From NCBI RefSeq assembly GCF_013184745.1, contig NZ_JAATVU010000002.1, positions 33,902-97,901 of the forward strand: a stretch of DNA of 64,000 bases, given 5' to 3'. The DNA comes from Mangrovicoccus sp. HB161399. Its GTDB lineage: Bacteria > Pseudomonadota > Alphaproteobacteria > Rhodobacterales > Rhodobacteraceae. A program made the translations under genes and the position numbers. How positions within the stretch are numbered: position 1 is the first letter of the stretch; the number at the start of each line of letters is the position of its first letter. Shown here one piece after another: positions 1-7,926 of the stretch. The notes under the pieces are model-generated. The model ran no database searches. It was not told the DNA's origin and saw only the letters and a list, made by a program, of their open reading frames with translations.

Positions 1-37
1 CTCTATGGCGGGACGCTGCTCGGATCGGCCTGAGCGG

Positions 38-385
38 TCAGAGGATCTCGTCCAGGCGGTCCAGCGGACGGCACAGCCGCACGCCCTTGGGCGAGGCCAC
101 GATCGGCCGCTCGACCAGCACAGGCTCGGCCACCATCGCATCCAGGATCGCATCCGGATCGGCGCCGGGTCCGTCGATGCCCAGTTCGGCCGCGCGCCCG
201 CCCTTGGTCCTCAGCGCCTCGGCAGGCGCGAGCCCGGCCACCGCGAACAGCGCCTGCAGCTGCGGCTTCGTCCAGCCGGTCTTCAGGTACTCGACCACGA
301 CGGGCTCCTGCCCCGCGGCGCGGATCGCCTCCAGCGCCTTGCGCGAGGTTCCGCATTTCGGGTTGTGGTGAATCACGATCGTCAT
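38..385 (-). CDS. arsC: ArsC-family (glutaredoxin-type) arsenate reductase-like protein
   Basis: The 115-residue protein has the thioredoxin-like fold signature of ArsC/Spx/YffB proteins: an N-terminal strand followed by HHNPKCGTSRKAL, whose Cys (about residue 11) is the position of the ArsC catalytic thiol. A C-terminal VERPIV segment carries the Arg that contacts oxyanion in ArsC. Family members reduce arsenate to arsenite with glutathione and glutaredoxin in the cytoplasm. The start is the ATG preceded by GGAGAGG; the reading frame stays open far upstream but there lies antisense to the next gene. It is divergent from the AMP nucleosidase gene, with 123 bases between. No other ars gene is visible, so the physiological substrate is uncertain; some members of this family are not arsenate reductases. 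Confidence 0.85.
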   Translation of the reverse strand: MTIVIHHNPKCGTSRKALEAIRAAGQEPVVVEYLKTGWTKPQLQALFAVAGLAPAEALRTKGGRAAELGIDGPGADPDAILDAMVAEPVLVERPIVASPKGVRLCRPLDRLDEIL

Positions 386-508
386 GATGCCTCTCCTGCT
401 GTGGCCTGCCCTGCGGCGCGCCGTCATGGGCTTATCACTTGTCTCCCGAGCGGGCACTGTGCCAGCGTGCCGCCAGGCCCGGCGCCCAATGCCGCGACAG
501 GAGACCCG

Positions 509-1975
509 ATGACCCAGACCATGCCCCTCGAGACGCCGCCCGACCGGCCGCACCGCACCTTCAACGATGCCGCCGAGGCCGTGGCCTGCCTCCAGGAGCT
601 CTATGACGAGGCGAAGGCCTTCCTGTCGGACCGCTTCGCGGCGGCCGTCACCGGCGGCTCGACGGAGGCGCGCTTCCGCGCCTACTATCCCGAGGTCCGC
701 GCGGTGATGACCAGCTACGCCTCGGCCGACAGCCGGCTGAGCTTCGGCCACGTGACCGAACCGGGCCGCTATGCCACGACCATCACCCGGCCCGACCTGT
801 TCGAGGGCTACCTGACCTCCCAGATCGGCCTGCTGCTGCGCAACCACGGCGTGCCGATCCAGGTCGGCTGGTCCACGACGCCGATGCCGATCCATTTCGC
901 CGCCGCCGGCCAGAAGGTGCCGCAGGAAGGCGCGCTGGACTTCCCGCTGCGCGACATCTTCGACGTGCCGGACCTGGCCACGACCAATGACGACATCGTC
1001 AACGGCTATGCGGTGACGCTGGAGGACGGCTCGATCCCCTTCGCGCCCTTCACCGCGCAGCGCATCGACTACTCCCTGGCGCGGCTGGCGCATTACACCG
1101 CCACCGATCCCTCGCATTTCCAGAACCACGTGCTGTTCACGAACTACCAGTTCTATGTCGAGGAGTTCGAGGCGATCGCGCGCCAGGCGCTGGCCGATCC
1201 GGAGTCGGGCTACACGTCCTTCGTCGGCCCGGGCAATTCCGAGATCACCGGCCCCGAGGGCGAGCTGATGCGGCTCGCCAAGATGCCCCAGATGCCGACC
1301 TACCATCTCAAGCGCGAGGGACAGGCCGGGATCACGCTGGTCAATATCGGCGTCGGCCCGTCGAACGCGAAGACCGCGACCGACCACATCGCCGTGCTGC
1401 GCCCGCATGCCTGGATCATGGTCGGCCATTGCGCGGGCCTCCGGAACTCGCAGCGGCTGGGCGATTTCGTCCTGGCCCATGCCTATCTGCGCGAGGACCA
1501 CGTGCTCGACGACGACCTGCCGGTCTGGGTGCCGATCCCGGCGCTGGCCGAGATCCAGACCTCGCTGGAACAGGCGGTGGAGGAAATCACCGAGCTGAAG
1601 GACTTCGAGCTGAAGCGGATCATGCGCACCGGCACGGTGGCGACGATCGACAACCGGAACTGGGAGCTGCGCGACCAGTCCGGCCCGGTGAAGCGGCTCA
1701 GCCAGTGCCGTGCCGTCGCGCTCGACATGGAGTCCGCCACGATCGCCGCCAACGGCTTCCGCTTCCGGGTGCCCTACGGCACGCTGCTCTGCGTCTCGGA
1801 CAAGCCGCTGCACGGCGAGCTGAAGCTGCCCGGCATGGCCTCGGACTTCTACAACACGCAGGTTTCGAGGCACCTGAGGATCGGGATCCGGGCCATGGAG
1901 ATCCTGCGCGACATGCCGCTGGAGCGAATCCATTCCCGGAAACTGCGCAGCTTCAACGAAACGGCCTTCCTCTGA
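509..1975 (+). CDS. amn: AMP nucleosidase
   Basis: The 488-residue product matches AMP nucleosidase in length (E. coli Amn is 484 residues) and in layout: an N-terminal regulatory domain with the YYPEVRAVMTSYASADSRLS and TTITRPDLF segments, then a C-terminal nucleoside phosphorylase-type domain (GVGPSNAKTATDHIAVLRP, MVGHCAGLRNSQRLGD, ALDMESATIAANG). The enzyme cleaves AMP to adenine and ribose 5-phosphate in the cytoplasm and helps set the adenylate pool. The ATG is chosen because GACAGGAGAC lies just upstream and the protein then begins like its homologues; the frame is open further upstream without homology. A GC-rich hairpin follows the gene. It is a single-gene unit between arsC and hup. 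Confidence 0.96.
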   Translation: MTQTMPLETPPDRPHRTFNDAAEAVACLQELYDEAKAFLSDRFAAAVTGGSTEARFRAYYPEVRAVMTSYASADSRLSFGHVTEPGRYATTITRPDLFEGYLTSQIGLLLRNHGVPIQVGWSTTPMPIHFAAAGQKVPQEGALDFPLRDIFDVPDLATTNDDIVNGYAVTLEDGSIPFAPFTAQRIDYSLARLAHYTATDPSHFQNHVLFTNYQFYVEEFEAIARQALADPESGYTSFVGPGNSEITGPEGELMRLAKMPQMPTYHLKREGQAGITLVNIGVGPSNAKTATDHIAVLRPHAWIMVGHCAGLRNSQRLGDFVLAHAYLREDHVLDDDLPVWVPIPALAEIQTSLEQAVEEITELKDFELKRIMRTGTVATIDNRNWELRDQSGPVKRLSQCRAVALDMESATIAANGFRFRVPYGTLLCVSDKPLHGELKLPGMASDFYNTQVSRHLRIGIRAMEILRDMPLERIHSRKLRSFNETAFL

Positions 1976-2013
1976 GCGCTGCCAGGCTGGTGCATAATTG
2001 CAACAAATCTGCG

Positions 2014-2040
2014 CGGGGAGCGGCCCCGGACCGCTCCCCG
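2014..2040 (+). terminator. Hairpin after amn
   Basis: A ten-pair stem (CGGGGAGCGG / CCGCTCCCCG) with a seven-base loop stands 38 bases after the amn stop. There is no U-run, so it could be a weak terminator or a 3'-end stabilising hairpin. Confidence 0.45.
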
Positions 2041-2172
2041 GAGGCCTCCGGACCACAATTTCTGTGGGCAAATCCGCCGATCCTGCCGAAAACCTTTGTA
2101 AAGCGATTGAGTAGCTGATTCCCTTAGTTCTAAGGTGGGCGCCAAACCAAGAACCATACAGGCACAAGGAAC

Positions 2173-2469
2173 ATGACCGTGACCAAACCGCTGACCAAGA
2201 CCCAGCTCGTGGCTGCCGTGGCAGAGGCCATGGAGACCGACAAGAAGACCGCGACCGCTGCGCTCGACGCAATCGCGGACATCATCACCTCCGAGGTCGC
2301 CAAGGGCGGCGCCGTGACCCTCCCGGGCGTCGGCAAGATCTTCTGCCGCGAGCGCCCCGAGCGCATGGTCCGCAACCCGGCCACCGGCGAGCAGATCAAG
2401 AAGGAAGCCGACCGCCAGGTGAAGGTCACCATCGCGAAGGCCCTGAAGGACGTCGTCAACGCCGCCTGA
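2173..2469 (+). CDS. hup: HU-family DNA-binding protein
   Basis: This 98-residue protein is a histone-like HU/IHF-family protein. It shows the two-helix N-terminus (LTKTQLVAAVAEAME), the VTLPGVGKIF strand and the DNA-clasping arm region RPERMVRNPATGEQIK, followed by the C-terminal helix. HU dimers bend and compact DNA in the nucleoid. The ATG has AAGGA seven bases upstream. The gene stands alone between amn and a convergent hydrolase gene and has a GC hairpin just past its stop. The arm sequence RNPATGEQIK is typical of HU; IHF is less likely because the protein is short and lacks IHF-specific extensions. Confidence 0.95.
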   Translation: MTVTKPLTKTQLVAAVAEAMETDKKTATAALDAIADIITSEVAKGGAVTLPGVGKIFCRERPERMVRNPATGEQIKKEADRQVKVTIAKALKDVVNAA

Positions 2470-2492
2470 TGCGGCCCTGACACGCGCGCCGC

Positions 2493-2509
2493 GGCCCCCG
2501 CAGGGGGCC
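2493..2509. terminator. Hairpin between convergent hup and hydrolase genes
   Basis: A seven-pair stem GGCCCCC / GGGGGCC with loop GCA lies between the two convergent stop codons. It has no clear T-run on either side, so bidirectional termination is only a suggestion. Confidence 0.4.
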
Positions 2510-2519
2510 CCGGCAGACC

Positions 2520-3380
2520 CTATTCGGCAGCCAGCGGCATCTGCGGCCGCGCGAGCCCCGCCACTTCCGCGATCAGCCGCGACATCACCCGACGCATCCG
2601 CGCGAAGCCCTCATGCGGCACCAGCGTGCGCTCGTCCATGTAGAGCGACCTGTCCAGCTCCACCTGCACCACGCTCTGCATCGAGGACGGCCGTCCGTAG
2701 CGCTGCGAGATGTAGGCCCCGGCAAACGGCGTGTTGCGCGCCACCACCAGGCCCTCCGATTCGAACACCGCCTCGATCGCCGCCGTCACGTCCGGATCCG
2801 CCGAGGCGCCGAAGCGGTCGCCCAGCACGACATCCGGCAGCCGGTCCATCGACATGCAGTGATGTTCGATCGCCTCGTGCGGCATCGAATGGCAATCCAC
2901 CAGAATCACCCGTCCGAAGGCCTCGCGCTGGCTGGCCAGCAGCCCCTGCAGCGCGTCGTGATAGGGATGCCAGTGCTCCGACAGCCGTGCCTGCGCCTCT
3001 TCGATCGGCAGCCGCCCGCGATAGATCGCGCGCCCGCCTGCCACGACGCGGGGAATCACTCCGAGCCCGGAGGTCACCCGCGGATTGTGCGCCTGGCGCC
3101 GGACGCCGTGAATCAGCGCCGGATCCAGTTCGTCGGCGGCGCGGTTGAGATCGACATAGGCCCGCGGCGTGCGCGCGGTCAGCAGCGGCACCCCGAGTCG
3201 CGGCGCATCGGCGATCAGCTTGTCGACAAAGGCGTCTTCGGAGGATCTCAGCGTGTGCGCATCGAGAACGGAGGCCTCCAGGAAGGCCTCTCCGTAGCCG
3301 CGTCCGGAATGGGGGGAAGCGAAAATGGCGCCCGAGAGCGGCGTTTCCGGCAGGTACAGGTCGAAATGGGTCTTCTGCAT
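2520..3380 (-). CDS. N-formylglutamate amidohydrolase family protein
   Basis: The 286-residue product belongs to the N-formylglutamate amidohydrolase family (PF05013). Visible family features are IFASPHSGRGY near the N-terminus, RTPRAYVDLNRAADELDP, DCHSMPHEA (metal-binding His residues) and NTPFAGAYISQRYG. The founding enzyme hydrolyses N-formyl-L-glutamate in the last step of one histidine degradation route, but many members occur outside hut clusters and act on other N-formyl or amide substrates. No hut gene is nearby here. The start is the ATG with GAGGAG five bases upstream; an in-frame GTG six bases earlier overlaps that ribosome-binding site and is rejected. Confidence 0.85.
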   Translation of the reverse strand: MQKTHFDLYLPETPLSGAIFASPHSGRGYGEAFLEASVLDAHTLRSSEDAFVDKLIADAPRLGVPLLTARTPRAYVDLNRAADELDPALIHGVRRQAHNPRVTSGLGVIPRVVAGGRAIYRGRLPIEEAQARLSEHWHPYHDALQGLLASQREAFGRVILVDCHSMPHEAIEHHCMSMDRLPDVVLGDRFGASADPDVTAAIEAVFESEGLVVARNTPFAGAYISQRYGRPSSMQSVVQVELDRSLYMDERTLVPHEGFARMRRVMSRLIAEVAGLARPQMPLAAE

Positions 3381-3433
3381 CGGCACTCCTCAGACTTTCC
3401 TTATAGTCAGATTCTTTTCTCTGTCGAAAGGGC

Positions 3434-3462
3434 TTGCACCCCCCGGCGACTCTGATTAGAAG
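3434..3462 (+). promoter_or_regulatory. Candidate promoter for tRNA-Val
   Basis: TTGCAC and TAGAAG are separated by 17 bases and lie about 85 bases upstream of the tRNA. The -35 box is close to consensus; the -10 box is weaker. Confidence 0.4.
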
Positions 3463-3548
3463 CCCCCCACCGACGCCGAGCAGCAGCGGAACGGAACGGA
3501 AGGCAGTGCCCGAAGGACCGGAAAACTGAGGCAGAGCGGAAGGCTAGT

Positions 3549-3623
<75 letters not shown>

Positions 3624-3641
3624 TTGCCTCCTCGGATAACC

Positions 3642-3663
3642 GGCCCCCGTTTCGGGGGCCTTT
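3642..3663 (+). terminator. Rho-independent-type terminator after tRNA-Val
   Basis: An eight-pair GC stem GGCCCCCG / CGGGGGCC with loop TTT is followed by TTTGG, 19 bases after the tRNA. Confidence 0.7.
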
Positions 3664-3708
3664 GGCTTCAACCAGGCGCGGACGCGCCGCGAAATGAGGA
3701 GAAAGGCC

Positions 3709-3834
3709 ATGAAGGTCCGTAACTCGCTCCGCTCGCTGAAGCAGCGTCATCGCGACTGCCGCGTTGTGCGCCGCAAAGGCCGGGTGTACGTGATCAACAA
3801 GACCCAGCGCCGCTTCAAGGCACGCCAGGGCTGA
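3709..3834 (+). CDS. rpmJ: 50S ribosomal protein L36
   Basis: A 41-residue, very basic protein beginning [17 protein letters not shown] and ending QRRFKARQG. This is the zinc-ligand-poor, slightly long form of L36 (ykgO-like, C- type) found in alphaproteobacteria: only one Cys is present where the classical zinc ribbon has four ligands. It is a late-assembling component of the large ribosomal subunit. ATG is preceded by GAGGAGAAAGGCC, a strong ribosome-binding site. The gene stands alone between the tRNA-Val terminator and its own strong terminator, away from the spc operon. Confidence 0.97.
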   Translation: MKVRNSLRSLKQRHRDCRVVRRKGRVYVINKTQRRFKARQG

Positions 3835-3857
3835 CCGATCAGCATCTACGACGTCAA

Positions 3858-3879
3858 AGCCGCCCCTCGGGCGGCTTTT
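3858..3879 (+). terminator. Rho-independent terminator of rpmJ
   Basis: Perfect eight-pair stem AGCCGCCC / GGGCGGCT, loop CTC, followed by TTT; it begins 24 bases after the rpmJ stop. Confidence 0.85.
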
Positions 3880-3938
3880 GCGTTTCCTGAACCTTTTTCC
3901 GTCACGCCTTCGGCACCGGGCCGCGAGCGGTGCGCCAC

Positions 3939-3968
3939 TTGCGACGGTCTGGCACTGGCCATTATAAG
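3939..3968 (+). promoter_or_regulatory. Candidate sigma-70-type promoter for the NDUFA12 operon
   Basis: TTGCGA and TATAAG are separated by 18 bases and end 42 bases upstream of the start codon, downstream of the rpmJ terminator. No other upstream gene can drive this operon. Confidence 0.5.
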
Positions 3969-4010
3969 GTTGCAGGTCCATATCTGGGCTGACCGGAAGA
4001 AGGGATCCCC

Positions 4011-4394
4011 ATGGCGCTCGTCGATACGCTCAAGCAGGCCGTCACCTGGTGGAACGGCCAGACCCTCGGCACGAAGATCTTCACCAACCGCCACGGCCGC
4101 AAGGTCGGCGAGGACGAGCAGGGCAACATCTTCTACCAGACCGAGGACGGCAAGCGCCGCTGGGTCATCTACAACGGCGAGGCCGAGGCCAGCCGCGTGT
4201 CGCCCGACTGGCACGGCTGGCTGCACCACACCTGGGACGAGCCGCCCTCCGACCGCCCCCTGGCGCACAAGCCCTGGGAAAAGCCGCATATCGAGAACCT
4301 GACCGGCACGGTCATGGCCTATGCGCCCGCCGGCTCGATCCGCCAGCCCGCGCCCGCGGCCCGCAGCGACTACGACGCCTGGTCGCCCGAATAA
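4011..4394 (+). CDS. NADH:ubiquinone oxidoreductase NDUFA12-family accessory subunit
   Basis: The 127-residue protein is the bacterial homologue of mitochondrial complex I subunit NDUFA12 (B17.2). The family signature is clear: [19 protein letters not shown], then [20 protein letters not shown], then [11 protein letters not shown]. In mitochondria and in alphaproteobacteria such as Paracoccus this protein is a supernumerary subunit on the peripheral arm of complex I, facing the cytoplasm. ATG has AGAAGGG nine bases upstream. It is followed after ten bases by mlaD and appears to head a three-gene operon (NDUFA12, mlaD, DUF2155 protein), an arrangement common in Rhodobacterales. Confidence 0.95.
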   Translation: MALVDTLKQAVTWWNGQTLGTKIFTNRHGRKVGEDEQGNIFYQTEDGKRRWVIYNGEAEASRVSPDWHGWLHHTWDEPPSDRPLAHKPWEKPHIENLTGTVMAYAPAGSIRQPAPAARSDYDAWSPE

Positions 4395-4404
4395 GGGAAT
4401 CCCC

Positions 4405-4848
4405 ATGTCCGAGAATGTCACCGAAGTCGCCGTCGGCGGAGCCGTGCTTGCCGTGGCCGCAGCCTTCCTGTTCTACGCGCTCGGTTCGGCCGGCAGCATC
4501 GGCAGCACCGCCGGCTATCCGCTGACCGCCAGCTTCCGCTCCGCCGAGGGAATCGGCGTCGGCACCGATGTCCGCATGGCCGGGGTGAAGATCGGCTCGG
4601 TCACCGGGATGGATCTGAACGCCCAGACCTTCCGCGCCGAGGCCACGGTGCAGATCAACAACGGCATCGAGCTGCCCGACGACAGCGCCATCGTGATCTC
4701 CTCCGAAGGCCTGCTGGGCGGGAATTTCGTCGAGGTCCTGCCCGGCGGCTCCGCCTACAACTACAAGTCCGGCGACGAGGTGCTCGACACCCAGGGCGCC
4801 GTCAGCCTGATCAGCCTCCTGATGAAATTCGTGGGCGGCGGGGAATGA
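4405..4848 (+). CDS. mlaD: Outer-membrane lipid asymmetry protein MlaD
   Basis: The 147-residue protein has one N-terminal membrane anchor (about residues 7-27, VAVGGAVLAVAAAFLFYALG) followed by a single MCE domain (YPLTASFRSAEGIGVGTDVRMAGVKIGSV to LLGGNFVEVLPGG). MlaD is the periplasmic lipid-binding hexamer of the MlaFEDB ABC system, which moves phospholipid between outer and inner membranes. The other mla genes are not in the window, as is usual for Rhodobacterales, where this copy travels with NDUFA12. Its stop overlaps the next start in ATGA, indicating translational coupling. ATG is chosen at the MSENVTE start, ten bases after the NDUFA12 stop. Confidence 0.93.
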   Translation: MSENVTEVAVGGAVLAVAAAFLFYALGSAGSIGSTAGYPLTASFRSAEGIGVGTDVRMAGVKIGSVTGMDLNAQTFRAEATVQINNGIELPDDSAIVISSEGLLGGNFVEVLPGGSAYNYKSGDEVLDTQGAVSLISLLMKFVGGGE

Positions 4849-5216
4849 TCCTGCACCGCCTCCTGGCGGCGGCGGTCCTTGCCCTGCCGATGGCCGCGCA
4901 GGCCCAGGAAGACGTTCCGGTGGTCACCGAGCCCTTCGCCATCCTGCGCGGGCTCGACCGGCTGTCGGGCGAGCTGACCGAATTCCAGGTCCAGGCGGGC
5001 GGCACCGCGATCTACCGCGACCTCGTCGTCTCGGTGGCGGAATGCCGGGTGCCGCGCGACAACCCCTCGGGCGACGCATATGCCTACCTGACGATCCAGG
5101 ACCGCCGCGCCTCCGAGCCGAATTTCCAGGGCTGGATGGTGGCCTCCTCGCCGGCGCTGAACGCGCTCGACCACATGCGCTACGACGTCTGGCTCATCCG
5201 CTGCAGCAATTCCTGA
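4845..5216 (+). CDS. DUF2155 domain-containing periplasmic protein
   Basis: The 123-residue protein begins with a signal peptide ([21 protein letters not shown]) and continues into a DUF2155 domain: [20 protein letters not shown], then [20 protein letters not shown] and [17 protein letters not shown]. Two cysteines, one after VSVAE and one near the C-terminus (WLIRCSNS), could form a periplasmic disulfide. The function of the family is unknown; it is conserved in alphaproteobacteria and the coupled position after mlaD suggests an envelope role. The last 37 bases overlap the 3' end of the convergent aat gene. Confidence 0.88.
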   Translation: MILHRLLAAAVLALPMAAQAQEDVPVVTEPFAILRGLDRLSGELTEFQVQAGGTAIYRDLVVSVAECRVPRDNPSGDAYAYLTIQDRRASEPNFQGWMVASSPALNALDHMRYDVWLIRCSNS

Positions 5217-5824
5217 GGCGACGGCACCGGCGCGTCCGCGTCGAAGCGCGCGCGCCGCACCAGCGCGCGGGCTAGCAGCCGGCGGTAGTCGCGCCGCGAA
5301 ATCTCCTGCGCGCCGAGCGAGCGCAGGTGCGGCGTGACGAACTGCGTGTCGAACAGCTCGAATCCCTGCCCCTTCAGCCGGTCGACCAGATAGGCCAGCG
5401 CCAGCTTCGAGGCATCGGTGCGGCGCGAGAACATGCTCTCGCCGAAAAACGCTCCGCCGAGGCTGACGCCGTAGACCCCGCCGACCAGCGCGTCGCCGTC
5501 GCGGATCTCGATCGAATGGCCGAAGCCCAGCCGGTGGAGCTCGCAATAGAGCTCGAAGATCCCGTCGTTGATCCAGGTTTCCTCCCGGTCGGCGCAGCAG
5601 GAGAGCACGCCGGCGAAGTCGCGGTCGAAGCTGACCTGGAACTCCGCCCGCCGGATCGTCTTCGCCAGCGAGCGCGAGATGTGGAACCCGTCGAGCGGAA
5701 GGATACCGCGGCGGCGCGGATCGACCCAGAAGATCTCCGGGTCGTCGCGGCTCTCGGCCATCGGGAACACGCCCATCGCGTAGGCGCGCAGCAGGATTTC
5801 GGGCGTAAGGTGCATGCTGTCCAT
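5180..5824 (-). CDS. aat: Leucyl/phenylalanyl-tRNA-protein transferase
   Basis: The 214-residue product matches Aat: [20 protein letters not shown] at the N-terminus, then [37 protein letters not shown] and [17 protein letters not shown]. The enzyme transfers Leu or Phe from aminoacyl-tRNA to proteins with N-terminal Arg or Lys, marking them for ClpS/ClpAP in the N-end rule pathway. The MDSMHL start is chosen because homologues begin there; the frame is open 36 bases further. The C-terminal 37 bases are also coding, on the other strand, for the DUF2155 protein, so the two genes are convergent and overlapping. It lies 94 bases downstream of the PreT-like gene on the same strand. Confidence 0.94.
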   Translation of the reverse strand: MDSMHLTPEILLRAYAMGVFPMAESRDDPEIFWVDPRRRGILPLDGFHISRSLAKTIRRAEFQVSFDRDFAGVLSCCADREETWINDGIFELYCELHRLGFGHSIEIRDGDALVGGVYGVSLGGAFFGESMFSRRTDASKLALAYLVDRLKGQGFELFDTQFVTPHLRSLGAQEISRRDYRRLLARALVRRARFDADAPVPSPQELLQRMSQTS

Positions 5825-5918
5825 GGTCACCGCGTGACTTGTCACCGGCCACCCGGCCAATCAAGCGCAAAGCTCCGGCGGACGCCAGAGACATTCTGTC
5901 CCCCGCCGCCCGGGCGCG

Positions 5919-7220
5919 TCAGGCCGCCGCCAGCGCGCGGTGGATGTCCTCCGCCGCGTCGCGCCCCTGCGCCACCGCCTCGACGGTCAGGTCGCTGCCC
6001 CCTGTGGCGCAGTCGCCGCCCGCCCAGACGCCCGCGACGGAACTGCGTCCGCCCGGGCCGATGGCGATCTTGCCGCCTTCCAGGCGCAGCCCGCCCGGCA
6101 CGTCCTCCAGGCACTGGCCGATCGCCTTGAACACCTGGTCGGCCGGCAGGCGGAAGGTGGTGCCCTCGGTGCGCAGGAACTCCACCTCCGCCACCGCGCC
6201 GTCGCCATGCAGCTTCAGCGGCTCCGCCCCGGTGACCACGCGCACGCCCTTGGAGGCCGCGTGCTGGCGCTCGTGGGCGTGCAGGCTCATCTCCTCCTCG
6301 GAGCGGCGGTAGACCATGGTGACGGATTGCGCGCCGAGCAGCTTGGCCTGCACTGCGGTTTCCAGCGCGGTCATGCCGCCGCCGATCACCACCACGTCGC
6401 GGCCGACCGGGATTTCCTGCCAGCCCTGCTGGCGCAGGCCCGCGATGAAATCGACCGCGTCATGGACGTTGGCCTTCCCGGCGCCTTCCGCGCGCAGCGC
6501 GTTCACCCCGGCCAGCCCGACCGACAGGAACACCGCGTCGAATTCCTCCTGCAGGCCCTGCAGCGTGATGTCCCGGCCCAGATGCATTCCGGTGCGCAGC
6601 TCGATCCCGCCGGTGGAGAGCAGCCAGGCCACCTCCTGCTGGGCGAAGCCCGCGGGCGTCTTGTAGGCGGCGATGCCGTACTCGTTGAGCCCGCCGGCCT
6701 TGGCGCGGCTTTCCATCAGCACCACCTCGTGGCCGAGAAGCGCCAGCCGGTGCGCGCAGGCCAGCCCGGCCGGGCCGCCGCCCACCACCGCGACGCGCCG
6801 GCCCGTCGGTGCGGCACGGACAAAGGGCGGCGCCCCGGCCTCCATCGCCAGGTCGGTTGCATAGCGCTGCAGCCGGGCGATCTTCACCGGGCCGCCCTCC
6901 TCCACCGGACAGGCGCCCTCGCAGAGCATGTCCGCCGGACAGACCCGGGCGCAGATGCTGCCGAGGATGTTCGCTTCCAGGATCGCCGCCGCGGCACCCT
7001 CGGGATCGCCGTCGCGGATCCGCCCGATGAAGCCCGGCACGTCGATCCGCGCCGCGCAGGCGGAAACGCAGGGCGCATCCGCGCAGAACAGGCAGCGCGC
7101 GGCCTCGGCGGCTGCCTGCGCGGCGCCCAGACGGCCCTGGGGATCGGCGAAGTTCCGCGCTAGGGACTCGGCATCGAGGCGGCTGGAAACGATGCCGGGC
7201 GTGCTCTGGTCATGGGCCAT
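5919..7220 (-). CDS. NAD(P)-dependent GltD/PreT-family flavoprotein
   Basis: The 433-residue protein has an N-terminal double 4Fe-4S region ([13 protein letters not shown], then [15 protein letters not shown]), an FAD-binding Rossmann motif ([13 protein letters not shown], about residue 145) and a second nucleotide-binding motif ([13 protein letters not shown]). This is the layout of glutamate synthase small subunit GltD and of PreT, the NADH-oxidising subunit of dihydropyrimidine dehydrogenase. The length (433) and the [13 protein letters not shown] loop are closer to PreT than to GltD (about 470). PreT normally sits beside preA, but no preA, hydantoinase or gltB is present; the next gene on this strand is aat. 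Its electron-accepting partner is therefore unidentified. Confidence 0.85.
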   Translation of the reverse strand: MAHDQSTPGIVSSRLDAESLARNFADPQGRLGAAQAAAEAARCLFCADAPCVSACAARIDVPGFIGRIRDGDPEGAAAAILEANILGSICARVCPADMLCEGACPVEEGGPVKIARLQRYATDLAMEAGAPPFVRAAPTGRRVAVVGGGPAGLACAHRLALLGHEVVLMESRAKAGGLNEYGIAAYKTPAGFAQQEVAWLLSTGGIELRTGMHLGRDITLQGLQEEFDAVFLSVGLAGVNALRAEGAGKANVHDAVDFIAGLRQQGWQEIPVGRDVVVIGGGMTALETAVQAKLLGAQSVTMVYRRSEEEMSLHAHERQHAASKGVRVVTGAEPLKLHGDGAVAEVEFLRTEGTTFRLPADQVFKAIGQCLEDVPGGLRLEGGKIAIGPGGRSSVAGVWAGGDCATGGSDLTVEAVAQGRDAAEDIHRALAAA

Positions 7221-7423
7221 CTGGGCGGTCTCCCCGTGGGTTCTGTCAGGTCACAACTCCGTTAAAGCCCGCAGCCCGGCCGCACATTGAGCGAAATCAA
7301 GCGAATCTGCCGCATGGATCCGGCCAAAGCTGCCTGCGACAGCTTTCCACTCCCCGAAAGCTGCCATATATGACCGGACCAAGACGGGCGTTCAGCCCAC
7401 AGATTGGATCTAACGAGGCACGC

Positions 7424-7921
7424 ATGACCGATAATCCGCACGGCGCCGATGTGGCGTTCATCGAAGCTCTGGCGAAGCTGCTGCGGGAGAACGACCTGAG
7501 CGATCTCGAGGTCAAGCGCGAATACGGCGAGGATGACAGCCTGACCGTCCGCGTCAGCCGCACCATGACCGTCGCCCCCGCGCCCGCCGTCGTCCATGCC
7601 GCAGCCCCCGCCCCGGCCGCCGCGCCCGCCCCGGCAGCGCCCGCCGCAGCCGCACCGGCCGCCGCGCAGGAAGACCCCGCCGCGCATCCCGGCGCAGTCA
7701 CCTCGCCGATGGTCGGCACGGTCTACCTGCAGCCCGAACCCGGCGCCGCCTCCTTCGTCTCGGTCGGCAGCGAGGTCCAGGCGGGCCAGACGCTGCTGAT
7801 CATCGAAGCCATGAAGACGATGAACCAGATCCCGGCGCCCAAGGGCGGAACGGTCAAGCGCATCCTCATCGAGGACGGCAGCCCGGTCGAGTTCGGCGCC
7901 CCGCTGATGATCATCGAGTAA
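7424..7921 (+). CDS. accB: Acetyl-CoA carboxylase biotin carboxyl carrier protein
   Basis: The 165-residue protein has an N-terminal region (about 1-50), a long Ala/Pro-rich hinge (about 55-90) and a C-terminal biotinyl domain with [10 protein letters not shown], where the Lys (about 131) is biotinylated. AccB carries CO2 from AccC to the carboxyltransferase AccAD in the first step of fatty-acid synthesis. Start ATG follows ACGAGGCACGC; an open frame upstream of it has no family match. accC begins five bases after the stop, forming the usual accBC operon. The 203-base gap to the divergent PreT-like gene should hold both promoters; CATATAT at about 7369 is a possible -10. Confidence 0.96.
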   Translation: MTDNPHGADVAFIEALAKLLRENDLSDLEVKREYGEDDSLTVRVSRTMTVAPAPAVVHAAAPAPAAAPAPAAPAAAAPAAAQEDPAAHPGAVTSPMVGTVYLQPEPGAASFVSVGSEVQAGQTLLIIEAMKTMNQIPAPKGGTVKRILIEDGSPVEFGAPLMIIE

Positions 7922-7926
7922 GCCCC

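Noticed and set aside
38..2272. arsC with a very long N-terminal extension
   Set aside because: The open frame upstream of the arsC ATG is antisense to amn; a good ribosome-binding site precedes the internal ATG.
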